Shown: in pieces, positions 56,451 through 64,000 of the stretch
How positions within the stretch are numbered: the first letter of the stretch is position 1
How the letters are laid out: each line of letters begins with the position of its first letter
NCBI GenBank assembly: GCA_016932575.1
Contig: JAFGCO010000069.1
Span: 1-64,000, forward strand
Direction of reading: 5' to 3'
Length of the DNA stretch: 64,000 bases
Source: a bacterium
GTDB taxonomy: Bacteria > Zhuqueibacterota > QNDG01 > JAFGCO01
The notes under the pieces: model-generated
The model's database searches: none
What the model saw: the letters and a program-made list of their open reading frames with translations, nothing else
Told to the model about the DNA's origin: nothing
Translations under genes and position numbers: made by a program

Positions 56451-56558
56451 TTCCAATAACAGGAATAAATGTCGATTATTGGACATAATTCCTGATAACA
56501 GGCATTTAAAATTCCTATTACTGGAAATTTTAAGGTCACTTAAAATTCCTGATACTGG
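56451..56558. repeat. Four degenerate 13-14-bp direct repeats
   Basis: Copies of TTCC(T/A)(G)ATAAC(A/T)GG occur at 56451-56463, 56489-56502, 56512-56524 and 56546-56558, at spacings of 38, 23 and 34 bases. The irregular spacing rules out CRISPR. They could be binding sites or remnants of a repeat family. No gene is seen between here and 56869. Confidence 0.45.
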
Positions 56559-56661
56559 CCATATCGATTCATTCAGCAATTTTTGTGCAGCGCGAAAGAT
56601 GTCAGGTTTTGATGATTAAATAATTGCTTCATTATAACAACAATCTCCCTAAAAATCAACA

Positions 56662-56708
56662 CAAAAAACCGGGGGCTGCTGAATGAGTCATCATTCAACA
56701 GCCCCCGG
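56662..56708 (-). terminator. Intrinsic terminator of the subtilisin-like protease gene
   Basis: A very stable stem, CCGGGGGCTG..TGAATGA with TCATTCA.ACAGCCCCCGG (56669-56708), has a 4-base loop and is followed on the minus strand by TTTTTTGT. It lies 160 bases after the protease stop codon at 56870. Confidence 0.88.
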
Positions 56709-56869
56709 CCAGCAAGACAAAAATGAATCAACGAATGAAACGGTCACAGCAGGCTCCGGCTTCGCAGCCCGCTGATGTCATTCAGAATCCCGATTTATCG
56801 GAACTCAAGATCTTACCGATCACGCTGAATATCCCTTCCCGGGCGATCCGTCTCTCTCATCCGGTATCT

Positions 56870-59800
56870 TTACCGGATATACACCATTTTCCGTACAGAC
56901 CGGTAATCGTCTGCCTCGAAACAGCCAAAATAAACACCGCTGGACACCGTCATTCCCGCCTGGTTCAATCCGTCCCAGTTCACCAAATGATATCCCGCGT
57001 TCAATTCTCTGTCATCCAGCAAGACCGCAACCCTTCTTCCCAGCAGGTCGTATATCTGAATCGTCACCCGACCCGCCTCGGGCAACTGAAATGGAATGAC
57101 AGTCTGCCCATTGAACGGATTGGGATAGTTGGCGCCCATCTCATAAGCGGCGGGCAGTTCAGAAGCCAGCATCTCTTCAACTGATGTTGAGGGAGACCGC
57201 AGCCATTGAACGATTCTGTGCATCAGTATATTCCGGCTCTCTTCTTCCGCAATATTTTTAAAATCGAATCCGAGAACCACGGCGTGATAATCCTCCTTGC
57301 TGACCCGTAAAGCCACCTGATCGCCATTGTCCGTCTGTAAAATGACGGATCCGTATTTGGTCCGCCTGGGTTTCATGGCATTCATGGAAGTCCCGGATTT
57401 CAAATTCAGTACCAGACCGTGCCCGATCGGATCTTCTTCCAGACCCTGAATGTGATCGGTCATCCGCGGCGTCTCCTGCTTGCGGTAATAGAGATATACG
57501 GTTTCGTATTTTTTGTCATAATCACCGACATTTTCAACAAAATCAGACTGGGTCACTATAAGATTGCCCCCCTGATCCAGATATCGTTTGATCTTGTACC
57601 GCTCTTCCTCATCGGGCTGTTTGTCGCCGAATTCGATTTCCTCTTCTGTGGGCCTATAGACATCCGGATGCCAGATGACGATTTTTTTCAGATACCGGTT
57701 CAGCAGCATGTAATCACAGAATCCGCGGTAGGTCCGGTTCCAGAGTTCCCATGAGATATCGTTCGATGACAATGCATCTGTAATGGACCTCAATGCTTGA
57801 TCATCGGTTCCCCGGAACTGACCGAGCACAAGCACATCGCCGCTTCCGTCCGGCACCGGACAGGTGGTAAACTTAAGCGATGTGCTGTCAAAAGAAACAT
57901 TGCCGAGTGAATCCTGCGCCTGAATGACGAGATGAAAATCGGACTCCGTATCCGGAAGAACACATTCTGCAAAAAACTCTGTGCCGCACCACTCGCATTC
58001 TTCTCCTCTATTAAACATCAATGAATCCACAATTTGTTTATTCCCGTCATCGTACATATAGGCTTTCAGAGACAGGATGCCGTCATCATCGATGAGCGTG
58101 CATTCCAGATGAACGGATCCGCCGGGCTCAGCGTTTTTCGGATATACCTTCTGGCCGCTAATGTCCGGCCCCGCATTACCGGTGATATCAATGGTCAGGG
58201 TGTCATGCCATGTGGATTTTGATGTCTGCATGGTGACAGGCACCAGAACTTCTTCCCCGCTTTCGATCCATCTTTCGATCACCAGGGGCACCATCCACTG
58301 GAACCTGCCGCCCGGATCGATGGATTCTATCGTCTCTTCATACAGAACAAAATCGAAACCATACTCAAAAAGCTGAACCATAACTTGTCTGGCTGTATCC
58401 AAACCCGTATTCTGGATCTCAATAACACCCACACTGTCTGCAGGCTGACGTTCGATCCGGGATTCAGTTAATGAAAGACAGGGCATGTCATGGGTAGTTG
58501 CATTGATCATGGACGGGAGGATAAGAACATGACCAGCCTGATCGGATACGGCCAGCTCAATCATAAAATCCATACCCTCTGTCGGCGTGGTCCATTGTGC
58601 CGCATATAGATGATCCTCAGCTTTTCCGTCATGATGATTTCCGTCATCGAACAGCCTGATCTTGCCGACCAACGAACCGGTCGTATCCTTGATACTCGCT
58701 TCCACTTTCTGAACACCGTCCACATCCGTCACTTTAGCGCTTATTGCGATTTCCTGATTCGGACGGATATAATCCGGTGATATTTTAAAATGACTCACAT
58801 ACGTGATGCCCTGATTGATGTAAGCCGGCAGTAACGAATACTTAAACCTGTTTCCTGAAATGTCCTCGGCACTGATCCTGAGATCGATCCAGGTCTTCAC
58901 CAGGGTGTCCGGCAAATCTGCTGTAAAGCAGTCGTTGTCACGAACCGGCTGGAGATCATGCCAGACGTTTTCTCCTGAGGTTCGGTATTGAATATCCACT
59001 TCGGCGAGATCCGTATCATCCTGCAACCATGCAGATAAAGTCACCCGGCCGGGAATGGCAAACGGATCCATTAAAAAACCGTCGGAAAAGAGCTGTATAT
59101 CCATCAACTGCGGCGGATTCATGTCTTCATTCTTTGTATTGAATTCCGCAGTGACGGATGCATCTCCGGTATACTTCCCGAATGCGGCGATCCCTGGATA
59201 CAATAATTCAAGACGATACGGTCCGTCTCCGGACAAGGCAATCACAGAATCCTGTGTGGCGCCCTCTGCAACCAATGCATTCTCCAGATAAATCCGGTAT
59301 TCTGTTTCCCTATCATTGACAGAAGTCAAATAATCTCCTGCCTGAAAATAAAAATTGTTAAGCGGAATCTTCACCTGGTCTGATGCCACCTGGATGGATC
59401 TGCGGGGATATGCAGGCGGTATAGCCATGCCGAAATAAACGGCTTCTTCCGGAATATAAAAAGATTTCGTTTCGATCAGTTTTTCATGAAATCCCCATTC
59501 GCTGTCATCCTCTTCATATTCGGAAAACGAAGCCGTGATCCGGTCGTTATGAAAACACAGATATCCGGATTTCCAATAGGTATCTTCAATCACATCGAAC
59601 AAACCCTGCTTGAAAAAGGAAAATTTGTAATAAAAGAACGGAGTCTCGTCTTCCGGCGTCACATACAGGTAAAACCGTCCCTCTTCATCCAGCGGGAGGG
59701 CATGTTCGTTATTAAAACTGGTCGAAAAGCGTCCGTCCCAGGCAATGGATTCAAAACCTAATCGATACAGATCCTCGGTCAGAAACGGATTCACATTAAC

Positions 59801-62071
59801 TGAAAAATCGATGGGCATCATGCCGGACGGATTGATCTGCAATACCCGGCTTTCAGTCAGCGGTTCATTAATGCCGTCGCTGGCCAGATAAACACGATCG
59901 TTGATATCCTGAGCATATTGTATCCATCCTAAAGAAAAACGAGCCGTGTCAAATGAAGATACATAAATCGTATCCAGACGGCTGTTGCCGAAATGGAAAG
60001 TTATCGTTGACCATCCTGTCTTTTTGTCAACCAGATATCGTCTCCAGTAACAGTTTTTTATTTTTTCCTGCAAATCCGGATGAATATAGGCCGAAAGCGC
60101 ATAGGGCGCCTCTGACACAGAAAAATGAAGTTCCATGCTTTTGTCAAAATGGATTTTTTTAAATATCTGATATTCCTTTTTATTTTCATAAATTTCAGCT
60201 TTTATGTTGTAGTCGCCGGAAGGGACCAGAAGATTACAGGGGGATTCAAGGTTGAAATACCATTTGGGATCAGATTCAACAGAATCCCCAGTCTCTTTAT
60301 ACAATGTCAGGTGACAGTATTTACTTTCAAAGTGAAGCTGAATGCTGGGTACGTGCAACAGAGAAAAAGGGACACCCAGCGTATCCTGATCGGAGGCAAC
60401 ATCCACCCATCCTTCAAAACTGCCCGGATAATCATCAAACTGTAAAGCGATCCGGGTGTCCACGGTCATGGTTACCAGCACTGAATCCTGAGAATTCGGT
60501 CCCAGTTCGATATCTGCCCGATCCAGATTGATCGTTGCACCGGATGGAAGAGAATGCCGCAGGGATAATTCATAGGATTGCGACTGAGCACTCAGATTCA
60601 TAATCGATAAATATTTTCGGGCAGTAAACAGATCCTGATTGGCATCGACCACACCCAGACCGAGATTGCTGGGTTGAATCGATGTGGATAAACGGGCTGC
60701 CCGGATGGCATGGACCATACCGCTTCCCTGCTGAAAGAAATTCATTCCCAAATCCTCTGCAGATCCGCACAGCAGCCCCTTGATTTGTTCGGGCGTTGCT
60801 TGCGGATATTTTTCACACAAAAGCGCGGCCATACCCGCGACATGGGGTGCGGCCATGGATGTTCCGGTGTGAGTAAAGGTGCTCCATCCCAATTCGCTGG
60901 AATAAATATCCACTCCAGGCGCTACCAGATCCGGTTTGATCATTTCATTGACACCCGCCGGGCCCATGGAAGAAAATTCGGCCAGGCGTTTTTCTTTATC
61001 CACGGCGCCCACGGTAACGGCGCTGTTCGCCAGTGCCGGAGAGCCGATGGTTTCATAACCGTCAAAACCTTCGTTGCCGGCCGCAACCACACAAACCACA
61101 CCCGCCTGCACGGCTGTGTTCACAGCCTGGCAATCCGGATCTTCAGGATTTCTGGAAGCGTGACCCAGGCTCATATTAATCACATCCACACCGTCATCTG
61201 TAAAAGGGTCGTCATCCGGATCCACAGCCAGCTCAATCCCCCGGAGGACATCAGACATCCAGCCGCTTCCGTTCTGATTGAGCACCTTAAAAGACATCAG
61301 TCTGGCATCGGGCGCAACGCCCCTGACACGGTCGGAATTACCGGCCACAATACCGGCCACATGCGTACCGTGGCCATTATCATCCATGGGATCCGCGTCA
61401 TGATTATAAATGTCGTATCCGCCCATGACTTTATATCCGGAACCGAATCCCCCGCCCAGCGCGGGGTGGGTGTAATCGATCCCTGTATCAATAATACCGA
61501 CCAGAATGTCCTTGCCGGTATAGCCGGGTGCCTTCCATACACTGTCCGCCCCTATCAGTGGAACACTGTCGTCAAGAGATGAATGCACTTCCTGATCGAC
61601 ATAAACCTTTTTTACAGAGGACAAATCTCTCAGAGGACGAATCATGCATTGGGGCACTGTTAAAGCGAGGCCATTAAAACAATGACGATATGCATGAATG
61701 ATCCTGGGAGAGCTGAGGTTATATCCGGTATTGTTCTGAACGGATTGCAAATAAACATGCTGCATCTCGCTCTCAAACCGTGCCCGCTGCAACTGAATCT
61801 GATGCGCAGTGGATACCTTATTTAATGAACGCGACTTTGGATTGGACAGGATCGGCGCTGCCTCAAACTGTACAATAATGCGCACATTGTCATCGGGCTG
61901 AAGAGATTCGGTGTGAACAATTCCCTGATCCGGAGACAGCACAACACGGCCATGATCCGGCAAATCAGCGGCAAATGACTGACTGCCTGTCCGGATAGTA
62001 ACGCTGTTTTGTGCATAACTGAATGAAACAACTGCAACAAACAAAAACAGACAACCCTTATTAAAAGACAT
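56870..62071 (-). CDS. Giant subtilisin-like serine protease (S8) with sorting domain
   Basis: A 1,733-residue exported protease; ATG 62071 has AAGGAGG 6 bases upstream and starts the signal peptide MSFNKGCLFLFVAVVSFSYA. The propeptide (about 40-165) is inhibitor-I9-like (DNVRIIVQFEAAPI). The catalytic domain holds Asp195 (GIIDTGIDYTHP), His234 (GHGTHVAGIVAG), oxyanion Asn333 (AAGNEGFDG) and Ser405 (GTSMAAPHVAGMA), all intact. A long region follows (about 450-1,640) of Ig-like and beta domains, with a late Rossmann-like part near GSGDVLVLGQFRGTDDQ. The end is a sorting domain (NYPNPFNGQTVIPFQL to RKMVYIR). It probably degrades extracellular protein at the cell surface. Confidence 0.93.
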   Translation of the reverse strand: MSFNKGCLFLFVAVVSFSYAQNSVTIRTGSQSFAADLPDHGRVVLSPDQGIVHTESLQPDDNVRIIVQFEAAPILSNPKSRSLNKVSTAHQIQLQRARFESEMQHVYLQSVQNNTGYNLSSPRIIHAYRHCFNGLALTVPQCMIRPLRDLSSVKKVYVDQEVHSSLDDSVPLIGADSVWKAPGYTGKDILVGIIDTGIDYTHPALGGGFGSGYKVMGGYDIYNHDADPMDDNGHGTHVAGIVAGNSDRVRGVAPDARLMSFKVLNQNGSGWMSDVLRGIELAVDPDDDPFTDDGVDVINMSLGHASRNPEDPDCQAVNTAVQAGVVCVVAAGNEGFDGYETIGSPALANSAVTVGAVDKEKRLAEFSSMGPAGVNEMIKPDLVAPGVDIYSSELGWSTFTHTGTSMAAPHVAGMAALLCEKYPQATPEQIKGLLCGSAEDLGMNFFQQGSGMVHAIRAARLSTSIQPSNLGLGVVDANQDLFTARKYLSIMNLSAQSQSYELSLRHSLPSGATINLDRADIELGPNSQDSVLVTMTVDTRIALQFDDYPGSFEGWVDVASDQDTLGVPFSLLHVPSIQLHFESKYCHLTLYKETGDSVESDPKWYFNLESPCNLLVPSGDYNIKAEIYENKKEYQIFKKIHFDKSMELHFSVSEAPYALSAYIHPDLQEKIKNCYWRRYLVDKKTGWSTITFHFGNSRLDTIYVSSFDTARFSLGWIQYAQDINDRVYLASDGINEPLTESRVLQINPSGMMPIDFSVNVNPFLTEDLYRLGFESIAWDGRFSTSFNNEHALPLDEEGRFYLYVTPEDETPFFYYKFSFFKQGLFDVIEDTYWKSGYLCFHNDRITASFSEYEEDDSEWGFHEKLIETKSFYIPEEAVYFGMAIPPAYPRRSIQVASDQVKIPLNNFYFQAGDYLTSVNDRETEYRIYLENALVAEGATQDSVIALSGDGPYRLELLYPGIAAFGKYTGDASVTAEFNTKNEDMNPPQLMDIQLFSDGFLMDPFAIPGRVTLSAWLQDDTDLAEVDIQYRTSGENVWHDLQPVRDNDCFTADLPDTLVKTWIDLRISAEDISGNRFKYSLLPAYINQGITYVSHFKISPDYIRPNQEIAISAKVTDVDGVQKVEASIKDTTGSLVGKIRLFDDGNHHDGKAEDHLYAAQWTTPTEGMDFMIELAVSDQAGHVLILPSMINATTHDMPCLSLTESRIERQPADSVGVIEIQNTGLDTARQVMVQLFEYGFDFVLYEETIESIDPGGRFQWMVPLVIERWIESGEEVLVPVTMQTSKSTWHDTLTIDITGNAGPDISGQKVYPKNAEPGGSVHLECTLIDDDGILSLKAYMYDDGNKQIVDSLMFNRGEECEWCGTEFFAECVLPDTESDFHLVIQAQDSLGNVSFDSTSLKFTTCPVPDGSGDVLVLGQFRGTDDQALRSITDALSSNDISWELWNRTYRGFCDYMLLNRYLKKIVIWHPDVYRPTEEEIEFGDKQPDEEERYKIKRYLDQGGNLIVTQSDFVENVGDYDKKYETVYLYYRKQETPRMTDHIQGLEEDPIGHGLVLNLKSGTSMNAMKPRRTKYGSVILQTDNGDQVALRVSKEDYHAVVLGFDFKNIAEEESRNILMHRIVQWLRSPSTSVEEMLASELPAAYEMGANYPNPFNGQTVIPFQLPEAGRVTIQIYDLLGRRVAVLLDDRELNAGYHLVNWDGLNQAGMTVSSGVYFGCFEADDYRSVRKMVYIR

Positions 62072-62258
62072 GCTTCCTCCTTGAATGAATATGAAAATCA
62101 ATATGAATCATCGCTTGATTAAAGTTGATGTCATAACATCGGGATTTCATAATATTAATACGATTGAATTAAAAATTACCCTAATCCGATCATCAATAAT
62201 CAAAAACCAGAATTTTTTAATACACTTCAGGTGTTAATTTAAATCCTTACTGCATGAA

Positions 62259-62290
62259 TAAAAAAGGCCGTCTCATCTTCCCGGACGGCC
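62259..62290 (-). terminator. Intrinsic terminator of the 62320-63858 gene
   Basis: The stem GGCCGTC (62266-62272) pairs with GACGGCC (62284-62290) around an 11-base loop; on the minus strand the stem is followed by TTTTTTATTC. It lies 30 bases after the stop, so the protease gene downstream must have its own promoter in 62072-62258. Confidence 0.85.
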
Positions 62291-62319
62291 ACTGAATTGA
62301 TCGTATCTGATCAGTATGA

Positions 62320-63858
62320 TTATTGAGTGAAAACCATTTTTTGAATAGCCTGATGCATATCCGTTTCCAGTCTGCAGAAATAGACTCCGCTGGGAACCGG
62401 TTCATTGTTGTCATCCAATCCGTTCCAGAGCACCTGATGCATCCCGGAACCAAGCCTCTCATTTATTAAGGTTTTAACTCTGCGACCAGTGATACCATAA
62501 ATAACCAACTGAACCGATTCAGTCTTTTCCAGCTGAAAATCAATGGTTGTACTGGGATTAAACGGATTCGGATAGTTTTGATACAGTCTGAAATCAGAGG
62601 GATCATTCACAGATTTATGTTCAATTTCCGTACCACTCCCTGAAGTATGATGAACCAGGTCAATGATATTAGCATAAATATGTTCATTGGCATTCCACAC
62701 ATTATATAGAAATCCATCGGCCTTCAGCTCCAGATCAATATAATGGCCCATAAATATATTTGAACCTGCCGGATGAAAAGGATCTTCCCCGGCACCAGGT
62801 CCGGAAGGATAGTATCGAATATAAAAATTATGCGCGGCATCGTTGTCCAGCCAGCCGATGACAAATTGTCCGGAATCATTCAGTGAAACCGAAGCCGAAC
62901 AACGGAATTCACTGTATATATCCAGATTGACTTGAAAATTATCACCCGAACGGCTGCCGTCGGCCAGATAGTACTGTGCGCAAATATCATTCTCTCCAAA
63001 TCCGTGACTCCAGGCAATCACAAAATCGCCCGATTGATTGATTGAAACAGCCGGATCATATTTTCGGACTCTCTTTGCCACATCGCTCACCTGAAATTCC
63101 GCTCCGTTTTTCGATCCATCCGCAAAAAACCTCTGAGCAAAAATATCAAATTCACTGTAACGTTCATCCGCCCATGCAACGACAAAATCACCCGATGAAT
63201 TCATGGCAACATCCGGATAAATCTGCCAATATTGATTTTCACTGACTAAAAAATTGTCCCCATCTTTTGTTCCCTCTTTGAAATACTTTTGCGCATAGAT
63301 CTGGCTGAAATTTTTATCCCGCTGTTCTCTCCATACAATGATGAAATTTCCATCCTGATCCGCGGTCACTGAAACTTCACAGCAATGATCATGATACACA
63401 TCGTCATTAACTCGAAAATTACCTCCGATCCGGTCGGCTTGAGAAGAGTAACGTTGAGCATAAACATTAAAGTCCCGAACCTGATCACGCCATGTATTCC
63501 AGCATATGATAAAATGCCCGTTCGCGTCCAAAGCAATTTCCGGATCTTCACATTCCATTCCCTCGACAATGTCATTCACCCGGAAATTATCTCCCTGTGG
63601 TATACCTTCGCTGGTATATCGCTGTGCATAAATATTAATACCGTCACCGCGTTCATCTTCCCAGGCCACCACAAAGTCACCGTTTACGCTCACGGCGATG
63701 CAGGGACTGGCAAATGTGTTGGCCGAATCACTGTCATCCACCTGAAAACTGGAAATATACGGTGGATAAACGGGATTGATATCATTCTGACCGGAAGACG
63801 ACATCACAAAAAAGATCGTCATCAGAAATATAATAACACCTGTTCTATTCATTTTCAT
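62320..63858 (-). CDS. Secreted propeller-repeat protein with sorting domain
   Basis: A 512-residue protein; ATG 63858 has GGAG 8 bases upstream. Signal peptide (TGVIIFLMTIFFVMSSSGQ). About 40-410 hold seven or so repeats like NGDFVVAWEDERGDGINIYA and GQFVIGWLDNDAAHNFYIRY, a beta-propeller of the same type as in the 47228-49927 protein. The end is a sorting domain ([17 protein letters not shown] to QKMVFTQ). No catalytic motif is seen; a structural or binding role is likely. Upstream, 63859-64000 shows no gene. Confidence 0.8.
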   Translation of the reverse strand: MKMNRTGVIIFLMTIFFVMSSSGQNDINPVYPPYISSFQVDDSDSANTFASPCIAVSVNGDFVVAWEDERGDGINIYAQRYTSEGIPQGDNFRVNDIVEGMECEDPEIALDANGHFIICWNTWRDQVRDFNVYAQRYSSQADRIGGNFRVNDDVYHDHCCEVSVTADQDGNFIIVWREQRDKNFSQIYAQKYFKEGTKDGDNFLVSENQYWQIYPDVAMNSSGDFVVAWADERYSEFDIFAQRFFADGSKNGAEFQVSDVAKRVRKYDPAVSINQSGDFVIAWSHGFGENDICAQYYLADGSRSGDNFQVNLDIYSEFRCSASVSLNDSGQFVIGWLDNDAAHNFYIRYYPSGPGAGEDPFHPAGSNIFMGHYIDLELKADGFLYNVWNANEHIYANIIDLVHHTSGSGTEIEHKSVNDPSDFRLYQNYPNPFNPSTTIDFQLEKTESVQLVIYGITGRRVKTLINERLGSGMHQVLWNGLDDNNEPVPSGVYFCRLETDMHQAIQKMVFTQ

Positions 63859-64000
63859 AAGACATTCTCCTGTATTATTGATAAGTAACATTTAAAAACA
63901 CAAAGGGAACCAAAGGAAGCATTCTTCGTTCCTGGATTTCGTAATAACCGCTTTCCATGTTTGTAAATATTTCGCGATCCACAATTTTTTGATAATTCAA

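Noticed and set aside
56451-56558. CRISPR array
   Set aside because: The repeats are too short, degenerate and irregularly spaced; no cas gene is present.
55968-56619. Two plus-strand frames of 121 and 80 codons in the 56 kb island
   Set aside because: They run through the inverted repeats, have odd composition and no ribosome-binding site or family resemblance.
60710-61582. 290-codon plus-strand frame
   Set aside because: It lies entirely antisense to the catalytic domain of the subtilisin-like protease, whose motifs are intact; the translation is His/Arg/Gly-rich and has no ribosome-binding site.

Overview
This 64 kb window comes from a bacterial chromosome that most likely belongs to the FCB superphylum (Calditrichota/KSB1/Ignavibacteria-like; the exact phylum is inference). 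The main evidence is nine secreted proteins that end in a C-terminal sorting domain of the [10 protein letters not shown] type, with a closing Ser-Gly-Xaa-Tyr and a basic last residue. Such domains are typical of type IX-like secretion in this group. The Shine-Dalgarno sites are mostly clear (AAGGAG/GGAGG). No rRNA, tRNA or CRISPR array was seen. The window is dominated by secreted hydrolases, beta-propeller proteins and polysaccharide enzymes, as expected of a heterotroph feeding on protein and plant-type polysaccharide.

Layout. 1-6 kb: the end of a DUF362-like secreted protein, two transglutaminase-fold proteins and a dipeptidyl peptidase IV. 6-9.5 kb: a palindromic repeat element, a membrane protein, a secreted esterase and an Mrp/ApbC ATPase. 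10-13.6 kb: a compact MCE/Mla lipid-transport operon (MlaD, auxiliary lipoprotein, STAS-MlaE fusion, MlaF), followed by carbamate kinase. 14.7-21.1 kb: a sugar-use locus with GH26 mannanase, FucP-like transporter, Zn alcohol/polyol dehydrogenase, a frameshifted secreted protein and a LacI-type regulator. The regulator has a textbook promoter and a 12-bp motif repeated at its own promoter and upstream of the secreted protein. 21.3-32.8 kb: a spermidine-synthase/membrane fusion, an FG-GAP propeller protein, an AT-rich membrane/zinc-ribbon orphan, a GH97 alpha-glucosidase broken by a 2-bp duplication, an APH-like kinase and a BNR-repeat protein.

33.0-37.2 kb: a signalling cassette of an FHA-FHA-TM-propeller protein, a PP2C phosphatase and a Hanks-type Ser/Thr kinase. 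A large terminator-like hairpin lies between the first two genes. This is the best candidate here for an unusual system: a predicted extracytoplasmic propeller tied through the membrane to phospho-threonine readers. 37.4-42 kb: a CE15-like esterase, a tandem AbrB-like protein, a TfoX-domain protein and a sialate O-acetylesterase. 42.1-50 kb: sorting-domain proteins, including a three-gene operon with cohesin-like and dockerin-like modules. 50-56 kb: AT-rich genes, a nested palindrome, a PLL-lectin/GH43 fusion and an Rnk-like factor directly downstream of an orphan group II intron domain V/VI.

56-64 kb: a 0.9 kb non-coding island of nested inverted repeats, then a 1,733-residue subtilisin-like protease and a repeat protein. 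Both genes read on the minus strand and each is followed by a clear intrinsic terminator.
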